Assembly (NCBI GenBank): GCA_900553025.1
Contig: USBT01000003.1
Span: 7,080 to 71,079, forward strand
DNA length: 64,000 nt
Reading direction: 5' to 3'
Source: an uncultured Eubacteriales bacterium
GTDB taxonomy: Bacteria; Bacillota; Clostridia; Peptostreptococcales; Anaerovoracaceae
Under the pieces are notes generated by a model. It saw only the letters and a list, made by a program, of their open reading frames with translations. It was not told the origin of the DNA and did no database searches. This document shows positions 46,778 to 54,331 of the stretch, piece after piece; positions within the stretch are counted from its first letter, which is position 1, and every line of letters begins with the position of its first letter. Both the position numbers and the translations under genes were made by a program.

Positions 46778-47227
46778 ATGATAGTAATATTAAAGAAAGA
46801 TGTAAAAGGAACCGGTAAATCCGGAGATGTAATAAAAGTAAGTCCAGGATATGCTAGAAACATGCTTATACCAAGAGGTCTTGCTGTAGAGGCAACCGAA
46901 GGGAATATAAGAAATCTTGAAAAACAAAAACAAATCCAAAAGGAAAATGAGGCTATAGAGAAAGCAAAAGCCGAAGAAATTGCACTAAAACTTTCAGAGG
47001 GAAATATTGTAATAAAGACTAAGGCTGGAGAAGGCGGAAGATTATTTGGTTCAATAACAAACAAAGACATTTCCGAAGCTATAGAAAAACAACTTGAGAT
47101 CAAAATTGATAGACGAAAAATTGTTTTGGAAAATCCTATAAAAGAACTTGGGGAAGTTAATGTTGAGGCTAAGCTTTATCCTGAAGTGATCGGTAAATTT
47201 ACAGTAGAAGTAAAAGAGGAAGTATAA
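46778..47227 (+). CDS. rplI: 50S ribosomal protein L9
   Basis: A 149-residue protein with the L9 N-terminal block VIKVSPGYARNMLIPRGLAV, the long connecting helix (residues 41-75) and the C-terminal globular domain. It starts rplI-dnaB-dnaD-ftsB-rnmV-rsmA. Its stop shares one base with the dnaB start. Confidence 0.98.
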   Translation: MIVILKKDVKGTGKSGDVIKVSPGYARNMLIPRGLAVEATEGNIRNLEKQKQIQKENEAIEKAKAEEIALKLSEGNIVIKTKAGEGGRLFGSITNKDISEAIEKQLEIKIDRRKIVLENPIKELGEVNVEAKLYPEVIGKFTVEVKEEV

Positions 47228-48558
47228 TGGCAGGTAGGGTACCACCACAAGACTTAAATGCTGAGAGAACAACACTGGGAGCGATTCTTTTGCGGGGAGA
47301 AGAGGCTTTTACGGACGTTTCAGACTATGCGAAGGAAGAGGATTTCTATGATCCTCATAACCGTGAGATTTTTGCAGCTATAGTGGATTTAGCCAAGGGC
47401 AATTCACCTATTGACCAAATTACTGTGTCAGAACAACTTAGCAAAAGAGGGACACTAAAAACCGTTGGAGGCAGAGCATATATTGGAAGTCTTTCGTCCG
47501 ATGTGCCATCTGTATCAAATGCGTCAGAGTATGCAAAAATCATTCACAACAAAGCAGTTTTGCGCACATTAATTAAAATTGCAGGCGATATTGAAGCTCA
47601 AAGCTATGATGCAAATCTACCTGCAGAAACGATACTGGAAAATGCAGAAAGCGCAATTTTTGAGATTGCAAAGGCCCGTCAAAAACGTGACTATACAATG
47701 ATAAGCGAAGTTTTGATTGCAAATATGACTAGAATAGATGAGGCATGTAAGAATGATGGAAATGTAGGTCTTGAAACTGGATATATAGACCTTGATAAAC
47801 GTATAGGAGGATTTCAAAAAGGTACGCTTAATATTATAGCGGCAAGGCCAGGCATGGGTAAAACAGCACTTGCACTAAATATTGCAAAAAACGTAGCTAA
47901 AAGAGGAGAATCTGTTCTAATTTTTTCGTTAGAGATGGCAAAGGAAGAATTAGGATCAAGACTACATTCTATGGAGGCTCGAGTTAGTTCCACGAAGCTT
48001 AGAACAGGTGATTTGATGATAGAAGATTGGGAACAACTCAACCAAGCAGTGGATGATTTATACGAAAGCAAGCTTGCAATCGACGAAACAGCTGCAATTT
48101 CAATTTTGGAAATGAAGAATAAGTGCAGAAGATTCAAAGCGAAAAATGGTTTGGACCTTGTAATAGTTGACTACCTGCAGCTCATGGAAGCTGAAGGCGA
48201 AAACCGACAGCAGGAGGTTAGTAAACTATCGAGAAACCTTAAACTTATGTCAAAAGAAATGGATTGTCCATTTTTGGTGCTATCTCAACTTTCCAGAGGC
48301 CCTGAGGCTAGAAACGATAAAAGACCACTTTTGTCAGATCTCAGAGAATCTGGGTCAATAGAACAAGATGCTGACATTGTTATGTTTTTATATAATGATG
48401 AATATTACAACGGTGAAGAATCAGACGAGAGAGGTATAACAGAGGTTCATATTGCAAAACATAGGGCAGGACCTACGGGCACAATCAAGCTTGGATGGAG
48501 ATCGGAATATACAGAGTTTGTGAACCTTACAAGCGAAGAAGCGCTTAGGGGAATATAA
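47227..48558 (+). CDS. dnaB: Replicative DNA helicase DnaB
   Basis: A 443-residue RecA-fold hexameric helicase. The N-terminal primase-binding domain is followed by Walker A ARPGMGKTALALN, FSLEM, Walker B LVIVDYLQLM and HIAKHRAGPTG. No intein is present. Start and stop overlap both neighbours by one base (TAATG). Confidence 0.98.
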   Translation: MAGRVPPQDLNAERTTLGAILLRGEEAFTDVSDYAKEEDFYDPHNREIFAAIVDLAKGNSPIDQITVSEQLSKRGTLKTVGGRAYIGSLSSDVPSVSNASEYAKIIHNKAVLRTLIKIAGDIEAQSYDANLPAETILENAESAIFEIAKARQKRDYTMISEVLIANMTRIDEACKNDGNVGLETGYIDLDKRIGGFQKGTLNIIAARPGMGKTALALNIAKNVAKRGESVLIFSLEMAKEELGSRLHSMEARVSSTKLRTGDLMIEDWEQLNQAVDDLYESKLAIDETAAISILEMKNKCRRFKAKNGLDLVIVDYLQLMEAEGENRQQEVSKLSRNLKLMSKEMDCPFLVLSQLSRGPEARNDKRPLLSDLRESGSIEQDADIVMFLYNDEYYNGEESDERGITEVHIAKHRAGPTGTIKLGWRSEYTEFVNLTSEEALRGI

Positions 48559-49859
48559 TGAAATACGTAATTGAAGAAACTAACGATTTCTTTCTCAACG
48601 ATACCGCTATTGAGAATTTATTTATAAGTGAATATATTGTAAGTGCTCCAGGAGATTATGTTAAAGTATATCTTTTTGGCGCGATGTGTAGCCAAAATAA
48701 TATTACTCTTGAAACCAAAGTAATGGCTTCTACACTAGGAATATCTGAAGACAAAGTTTTAAAAGCTTGGGAATATTGGGAAACTATGGGAGCAATCAAA
48801 CGACTTTACATCGGAGACAGTGGAGAACTTGATTTTTCCGTACAATTTCTCAAGCTAAAGAACCGTTTTTATTCGATAGGTCTTGAAAAGAAATCAAGCA
48901 GTGAAGATGAAAACGCGGATAATTCCAACAAACCAGATGAGTCTGCAAATGTTTTTGGGAATGAAGAAGTAAAGACACTTATTAAAAATATCGAAAAAAC
49001 AATAGGCACTAATATGACCACCTATGGCTTTGAAGCTATCATTAGACTTATAAATGAAAAGCATGCTGCAATAGATATGATTGACTATGCTGCACAGTAT
49101 TCAAATAATCGACAAAAGGGCGATATGCGTTACATTGTAAGAGTGGTAGAAAATTGGCTTGAAAAAGGGATTAGAGATAGGGAATCTGCGGTTAATTATG
49201 TCAGAGAGCACGATGAGAGATATTTTGTATACTCTGTTATTATGAAAAATCTTTTTGGATATGATAGGCCACCAAATCAGGGGGAAAAAGAGATGATGAA
49301 CAGGTGGCTTGATGATGAAGGGTATTCGCTAGAAAGAATTATCAGTGCATGCAAGAAGACAACGGGAATTAGGGAGCCTAATTTTAATTATGTAAACAAG
49401 GTTTTACAAGGTATGCGTGATGATGAGAGGAAGAAGGAGAACATATTAAACCAAGAAGCTGAAGTAACTCCTACTGTTTTGGAGCAATATTTAAGATTTA
49501 TAAGAGCGGAAGCTCAGGAACAAGCAAAGAAACGAGCAGCAGATATCTTCAGGAAATATCCTGATGTAAAAAATATTGAAAGGCGACTTCAAGAGGCTTA
49601 TAGGGAAAGAATAATCAAGGGCTCAAAAGGTGGAGTGGCAACACGTGCCGAGTATGACAAAATGATTGAAGACTTAAAGGTGCGAAAACAAAAGTTGCTT
49701 GATGAAGCAGGTCTTGTCAGTGACTATCTTGAGCCATCATATAAGTGCGAGATTTGCTCGGATACTTGTCTTACAAACGATGGAGTTTGTAAGTGTAGAC
49801 CAATCCGAATTTCAGAAGCTAGAGATTGGCTTAAAGAAATTAATGCTAAAAGATTCTAA
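48558..49859 (+). CDS. DnaD-domain replication initiation protein
   Basis: A 433-residue protein with a winged-helix-like N-terminal region (residues 1-95), a DnaD-like helical domain (about 130-310) and a C-terminal CEICSDTCLTNDGVCKC cluster (residues about 401-417). That cluster of four or five cysteines could bind zinc. In related Bacillota such proteins help load DnaB at oriC. Its coupling to dnaB supports this. No separate DnaC/DnaI-type ATPase follows, which is the usual next gene in Bacillus. Confidence 0.82.
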   Translation: MKYVIEETNDFFLNDTAIENLFISEYIVSAPGDYVKVYLFGAMCSQNNITLETKVMASTLGISEDKVLKAWEYWETMGAIKRLYIGDSGELDFSVQFLKLKNRFYSIGLEKKSSSEDENADNSNKPDESANVFGNEEVKTLIKNIEKTIGTNMTTYGFEAIIRLINEKHAAIDMIDYAAQYSNNRQKGDMRYIVRVVENWLEKGIRDRESAVNYVREHDERYFVYSVIMKNLFGYDRPPNQGEKEMMNRWLDDEGYSLERIISACKKTTGIREPNFNYVNKVLQGMRDDERKKENILNQEAEVTPTVLEQYLRFIRAEAQEQAKKRAADIFRKYPDVKNIERRLQEAYRERIIKGSKGGVATRAEYDKMIEDLKVRKQKLLDEAGLVSDYLEPSYKCEICSDTCLTNDGVCKCRPIRISEARDWLKEINAKRF

Positions 49860-49875
49860 AGAAGGGGTATCAGTG

Positions 49876-50202
49876 ATGCAAAAGAGGGTTAGATACAATT
49901 GGTTGAGAATTATCGTAATATCAATTATCGTAGTATCATTGATTTATGGCATTTTTATTGTAAAGAATATGTCGAAGCTACTTTCTGAAAACTCAGAATT
50001 AAAAAAACAAAATACAGAGCTAACAAAACAGAAAAAAAGCTTGGAAAATGAGCTTAAGAACGTAAATAAACCAGAGTATATTGAGGAGCAAGCCAAATTG
50101 CAGCTTAAGCTTATAAAGCCAGGCGAAACTTTATTTATCCTTGGAGAAGAGAACGCTTTGCCCGGATATGAGGAAAAACAAAATAAAGAAAAAGATAACT
50201 GA
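49876..50202 (+). CDS. FtsB/DivIC-type septum formation initiator
   Basis: A 108-residue bitopic protein: short cytoplasmic tail, membrane segment (residues about 11-30), then a coiled coil (SELKKQNTELTKQKKSLENEL) and an extracellular tail with PEYIEEQAKLQLKLIKPGET, the DivIC/FtsB pattern. It should join FtsL and FtsQ/DivIB in the divisome. The ATG at 49876 has GAAGGGG 8 nt upstream; GTG at 49873 is possible. Confidence 0.9.
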   Translation: MQKRVRYNWLRIIVISIIVVSLIYGIFIVKNMSKLLSENSELKKQNTELTKQKKSLENELKNVNKPEYIEEQAKLQLKLIKPGETLFILGEENALPGYEEKQNKEKDN

Positions 50203-50205
50203 GAA

Positions 50206-50901
50206 ATGAATGATAAAAATAATAGAGCTTTTAATGACGATAAAAAGCCTAGGGTAGATAAAAAGCCTAAAATAAAAGAGGCAATAGTTGTTGAAGGTAG
50301 AGATGATACACTTGCGGTTAGCAAGGCTGTGGATGCAATTATAATAGAAACTCATGGATTCGGTCTTAGCGACAAGACGTGGAAAATTCTTGATAAAGCA
50401 TACCGAGAAAGGGGTCTGATAATTCTAACGGACCCTGACCATGGCGGAAGAAGCATAAGAAGAAAAATATTGAATCGATTTCCAGGAAGCAAGGAAGCAT
50501 TTGTATCCACGGAAAAGGCAAGCAAAAAGGGGGATGTGGGCATAGAGAACGCAGCCCCTGATGATATTTGGGAAGCATTAAGCAAAGCCAGAGCGAGCCT
50601 TGCACCCTCAAGCGGGGAAAGAACAAAAGAGCGATATAAAAATAGCTATGAAGAGAGCCACAAGGAGCAATATAAAGATACCCATAAAGAGGGCTATGAT
50701 ATGAGCTTGCTTGTTAAGTGGAATCTGGTTGGAGAATCGAATTCCCGAAAGCGAAGAGAAGTATTTTGTGACAATCTGGGTATAGGATATAGCAACGCAA
50801 AGGGCTTGCTGAAAAAGCTCAATCAATACGAGATTGGCGAGGCTGAGATAGAGAGTGCTCTTAGCAGCATTTACTGCAATGATATTTTAGAGGAAAAATG
50901 A
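50206..50901 (+). CDS. rnmV: Ribonuclease M5
   Basis: A 231-residue TOPRIM nuclease that matures 5S rRNA. VEGRDD and LTDPDHGGRSIR are the TOPRIM acidic motifs, and the C-terminal FCDNLGIGYSNAKGLLKKLN is the RNase M5 tail domain. Between them residues about 141-164 are an insertion of two 12-residue repeats (KERYKNSYEESH and KEQYKDTHKEGY), encoded by two 36-nt units at 50626-50661 and 50662-50697, not expected in the family. It overlaps rsmA by 4 nt. Confidence 0.95.
   Translation: MNDKNNRAFNDDKKPRVDKKPKIKEAIVVEGRDDTLAVSKAVDAIIIETHGFGLSDKTWKILDKAYRERGLIILTDPDHGGRSIRRKILNRFPGSKEAFVSTEKASKKGDVGIENAAPDDIWEALSKARASLAPSSGERTKERYKNSYEESHKEQYKDTHKEGYDMSLLVKWNLVGESNSRKRREVFCDNLGIGYSNAKGLLKKLNQYEIGEAEIESALSSIYCNDILEEK
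50626..50697 (+). repeat. 36-nt in-frame tandem duplication inside rnmV
   Basis: Two 36-nt units, 50626-50661 and 50662-50697, encode similar hydrophilic dodecapeptides. It is placed between the TOPRIM and C-terminal domains. Confidence 0.6.
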
Positions 50902-51788
50902 AACCATATACGAGGAACGCGGTCAGGGAAATCAGCGAAAAGCATGGATTTCGACGTGCTGACAGCTTGGGACAGAATTTTTTAGTTGATAGGAACATAA
51001 TTGAGAAAATAATTGACGCGGCAGAATTGACAGAAAATACCCTTGTGATTGAAATTGGACCTGGGATGGGTGCTTTGACGCAAGTGGCAGCGGAGAAAGC
51101 AGGCAAGGTGATTGCGGTAGAAATTGATCGACATTTGATTCCCGTGCTAGGTGAGGTTGTTGGACATCTAGATAATGTTGAAATTATTAACCAGGATATT
51201 CTCAAAACGGATATAAATGAATTAATTGACTCAGAGAAGAAAAATTTTGCTACTTCAGATCACGAGATTGATAAGGTTGTAATTTTAGGAAATTTGCCGT
51301 ATTATATTACAACGCCGATAATTATGGGAATTCTCGAAAGACAAATCGAGATGGATACAATGGTTATTATGATGCAAAAGGAGGTTGCGGAGAGAATTGT
51401 CGCGACACCTGGCGGCAAGACGTATGGAGCATTATCAATAGCCTGTCAATTTTTTTGTGAGACGAATTATGTCACGACAGTGCCGAGAACCGTTTTCCAG
51501 CCGCAGCCGAAGGTCGATTCAGCTGTTTTAAGGCTCGACAAAAGAGCGGAATTGCCATGGGAAATCGGCGCAGGTGGATGGAAACTTTTTTTTGAGGTTG
51601 TCAGAGCAGGATTTAACCGAAGAAGGAAGACGCTTTTAAATGCACTCACCGCACTTGGCATGGACAAGACAGAGCTTAGGAGCATATTGGACGAAGCAGG
51701 AGTTGAGCCAAGCCGGAGGGCGGAGACCTTATCAATTCAGGAGTTTGCAAATGTCGCAAACGCAATAGGACGACAGAGGGAGCTTTAA
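50898..51788 (+). CDS. rsmA: 16S rRNA dimethyladenosine transferase RsmA/KsgA
   Basis: A 296-residue enzyme that dimethylates A1518 and A1519 of 16S rRNA. SLGQNFLVD, EIGPGMGALT and GNLPYYITTPI are the conserved motifs. It follows rnmV, its usual neighbour. Its last six codons and stop form the first unit of an 18-nt ladder. Confidence 0.98.
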   Translation: MKPYTRNAVREISEKHGFRRADSLGQNFLVDRNIIEKIIDAAELTENTLVIEIGPGMGALTQVAAEKAGKVIAVEIDRHLIPVLGEVVGHLDNVEIINQDILKTDINELIDSEKKNFATSDHEIDKVVILGNLPYYITTPIIMGILERQIEMDTMVIMMQKEVAERIVATPGGKTYGALSIACQFFCETNYVTTVPRTVFQPQPKVDSAVLRLDKRAELPWEIGAGGWKLFFEVVRAGFNRRRKTLLNALTALGMDKTELRSILDEAGVEPSRRAETLSIQEFANVANAIGRQREL

Positions 51789-51890
51789 CAGACGAGGGGC
51801 TTTAATGGACGACGCAACTTTAAAGGACAAGGGAGCTTTGATGGGCTAGAAAACCTTAAAGGACAAGGGGGCTTTAATGGACAAGGAAAA
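51768..51890 (+). repeat. 18-nt ladder linking the rsmA stop to the next start codon
   Basis: After a 21-nt first unit (51768-51788, the rsmA 3' end) come five 18-nt units in exact register: 51789-51806, 51807-51824, 51825-51842, 51843-51860 and 51861-51878, best represented by GGACAAGGGGGCTTTAAT. The series continues into the first codons of the LTA synthase (GGACAAGG at 51879). The last units supply both ribosome binding site and start codon. Confidence 0.92.
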
Positions 51891-53919
51891 CAAAGAAAAT
51901 ATAAATATTGAAGTTAAGAGCATTAAAGATATCAAAAATATATTTGACAGATATAGGCATGGATTTTTAGGATTTTGTGTTATACACGCATTTCTTCTTA
52001 ACTTGTTTCTGGAAACTCTTGCCAGAAAGGGCGTATCGTGGGCTGGTGGATTTTTGTTCCTAGTCAACTCGCCAATAGTATTTTTTTATAACACCCTTAT
52101 AATATTTGCAACACTTTCTTTTGCTGCTCTTTTTAGACGACGAACGTTTGTAATAACAATAATTTCAGCTTGTTGGCTTGCAATCGGTATTGCAAATGGA
52201 ATAATCCTGACCCAGAGAATGACACCTTTTACCGTAAAGGATTTGAGTGCTATTACAGAGGGAGCGACCCTTATCACAAACTACCTCTCGAAATTCCAGA
52301 TTGTGCTTATTGCGATTGGACTTGTTTTGCTCGTGGTCGGAGTTGTATTTCTGTTCATCAAGGGCCCGAAAAAGAAAGAAAAAATTAACTATAGACGCAA
52401 TGTGGCAGGGTTTATCCTCGTCTGCGTATTTACGGGTGCGGCTACAATGGGAGTAATTAACCAAGGCATTGTAAACACCTTCTTTGGAAATCTAGCCTAT
52501 GCATACAGAGATTATGGCATACCATATTGCTTCATAAGCACATGGGTCAATACTGGAATTAGAAAGCCGGACAACTACTCCAAGGAATCCGTCGACAAAA
52601 TACTCGCTTCGGCAGGACTATCCGAACGAAAAGCAGACTATTTTGTTAAGGGCGATGCCGCAGACAGTAAGAAATATCCGAATATAATATATTTGCAGCT
52701 TGAATCCTTTGTGGACCCTCAGCTTTTCACGAATATACAATGCGACAAGGACCCAATGCCATACTACAGACAGCTGATGAAGGACTACTCCTCTGGACTG
52801 ATTGAGGTTCCGGCTTGTGGTGCAGGAACAGCAAATACAGAATTTGAAACACTGACGGGCGTAAGTGCTAGATTCTTCGGACCAGGAGAATATCCATATA
52901 AGTCGGTGCTGACGGACAACACAATGGAGAGCACAGCATTTGACCTGAAAAAGCTAGGCTTTGGGACACACGCTATCCACAACCATAGAGCAGTCTTTTA
53001 TAACAGGCACGAAGTATTTAGAAATTTGGGCTTTGACACCTTCACATCTGTTGAATATATGAGTGATGTCGACAAAACACCTAAGAATTGGGCAAAGGAT
53101 AATGTACTTACTGGTGCAATAATGGATGCACTAAAGAGCACTGATGGGCGTGATTACGTACATACTATATCGGTACAAGGCCACGGCAAATATCCTACAG
53201 AGCAGCTTATACAGAATCCAAATATCAATATTACCGCGGCACCAAATGAGGAGCTTAAATGGAAATACGAATACTATGTGAATCAGATTTACGAGATGGA
53301 CAAGTTTGTCAAGAGGTTAACTGATGAGCTTGAAAAGTTCGATGAACCGACAGTTCTTGTGATGTTTGGGGACCACATACCGGCACTTGACATAACCAAG
53401 GAGACTTATGCGCTCAAGGATTTATATAAGACGCAATATTTAATATGGTCTAACTTCAAGACGGAAAAAATTGACCAAGATGTAAAGGCATATGAGCTAT
53501 CAAGTATTTTGTTTGAGAGGCTTGGAATACACGCTGGAAACATAATCCAATACGGACAAAATATAGATAGGAATAGTCCTGAGTATCTCAAAGGATTGGA
53601 AGCTTTAGCTTATGATGTATTATATGGCAAAAAGTACATGTACGGCGAGAAGTCCATTGTTAAGCCGTCGGAAATGAAGATGGGTGTAAAGCCGATAAAG
53701 ATACAAAAGATTGTGCAGGCAGGGGATAAGTACTACATTAAGGGCGAAAATTTCACCGAATATAGCAAGGTTACACTCGACGGCGAGCTGCTCAAGACTT
53801 TCTATCTTGGACCGACGCTTCTGGGACTTGTGGATGAGGTTGATCCGAGCAAAGCCAGCGAAATGAAGGTAAGCCAGATAGATAAAAACAGCAAGGAGAT
53901 AATAAGCACGACGGAGTAG
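51877..53919 (+). CDS. LTA synthase/phosphoglycerol transferase-family membrane enzyme
   Basis: A 680-residue enzyme. Residues about 25-195 hold five membrane segments and the rest is an extracellular sulfatase-fold domain: LQLESFVDPQ (metal Glu), AGTANTEFETLTG with the candidate catalytic Thr, and FGDHIPAL (metal Asp-His). LtaS-type enzymes polymerise glycerol phosphate from phosphatidylglycerol onto a glycolipid. An additional C-terminal beta-rich region of about 80 residues is present. The ribosome binding site (AAGGGGG) and ATG lie within the 18-nt ladder. The stop region is itself duplicated downstream. Confidence 0.9.
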   Translation: MDKENKENINIEVKSIKDIKNIFDRYRHGFLGFCVIHAFLLNLFLETLARKGVSWAGGFLFLVNSPIVFFYNTLIIFATLSFAALFRRRTFVITIISACWLAIGIANGIILTQRMTPFTVKDLSAITEGATLITNYLSKFQIVLIAIGLVLLVVGVVFLFIKGPKKKEKINYRRNVAGFILVCVFTGAATMGVINQGIVNTFFGNLAYAYRDYGIPYCFISTWVNTGIRKPDNYSKESVDKILASAGLSERKADYFVKGDAADSKKYPNIIYLQLESFVDPQLFTNIQCDKDPMPYYRQLMKDYSSGLIEVPACGAGTANTEFETLTGVSARFFGPGEYPYKSVLTDNTMESTAFDLKKLGFGTHAIHNHRAVFYNRHEVFRNLGFDTFTSVEYMSDVDKTPKNWAKDNVLTGAIMDALKSTDGRDYVHTISVQGHGKYPTEQLIQNPNINITAAPNEELKWKYEYYVNQIYEMDKFVKRLTDELEKFDEPTVLVMFGDHIPALDITKETYALKDLYKTQYLIWSNFKTEKIDQDVKAYELSSILFERLGIHAGNIIQYGQNIDRNSPEYLKGLEALAYDVLYGKKYMYGEKSIVKPSEMKMGVKPIKIQKIVQAGDKYYIKGENFTEYSKVTLDGELLKTFYLGPTLLGLVDEVDPSKASEMKVSQIDKNSKEIISTTE

Positions 53920-53955
53920 ACGACAGAATAATATAACATAAGGCAACATAAGACG
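53908..53955 (+). repeat. 12-nt ladder at the LTA synthase stop
   Basis: ACGACGGAGTAG (53908-53919, codons Thr-Thr-Glu-stop) is followed in register by ACGACAGAATAA (53920-53931, again Thr-Thr-Glu-stop). Two AACATAAG-type units follow to 53955. Confidence 0.65.
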
Positions 53956-54020
53956 AGATGAGATAGTTGTTACTATATTTGATTTAAGTTTTGGGCAAAA
54001 GAAGCTCACAAGTAGATGAG

Positions 54021-54066
54021 AAATGCTGTATTGACTGGTAAACCAGTTGATACGGCGTTTTTTCTT
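54021..54066 (+). terminator. Strong terminator of the LTA synthase transcript
   Basis: An 18-bp stem (54021-54038 with 54043-54060) with a TAAA loop and four G-U pairs that form only on the plus-strand transcript, followed by T6. Confidence 0.9.
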
Positions 54067-54228
54067 GGAGGAAATTGGAGGAAAAAGGCATTTTGGTAGC
54101 AGGCACAACATATAGCAAAATAAATTCAGTTAATACAACATATTGTGAATAATAAAACAGCTTGAGAAAACAACTCAACAATAAACTTTATTTGCATAAA
54201 TAAAGAGCAATAAAATATCAGAAAACCC

Positions 54229-54259
54229 TTGAAAATACTCATATGGGGGGGGGTAGAAT
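54229..54259 (+). promoter_or_regulatory. Promoter with a G9 tract in the spacer
   Basis: TTGAAA (54229-54234) and TAGAAT (54254-54259) are 19 nt apart; the last nine spacer bases (54245-54253) are all G. Removing two G residues would give 17 nt. The predicted leader is about 65 nt, with AAGGAGG before the ATG at 54332. Upstream a CTTTATTTGCATAAATAAAG palindrome lies at 54186-54205. Confidence 0.65.
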
Positions 54260-54331
54260 GAAAGTGTATATTTTTATCAAAAAATAACAATATAAATAAA
54301 ATTAAAGAAATAAAAATCAAGGAGGCTCAAA

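Noticed and set aside
48558..49859. Helicase loader DnaC/DnaI ATPase
   Set aside because: No Walker A motif is present; the protein has DnaD-like helices and a C-terminal cysteine cluster instead.
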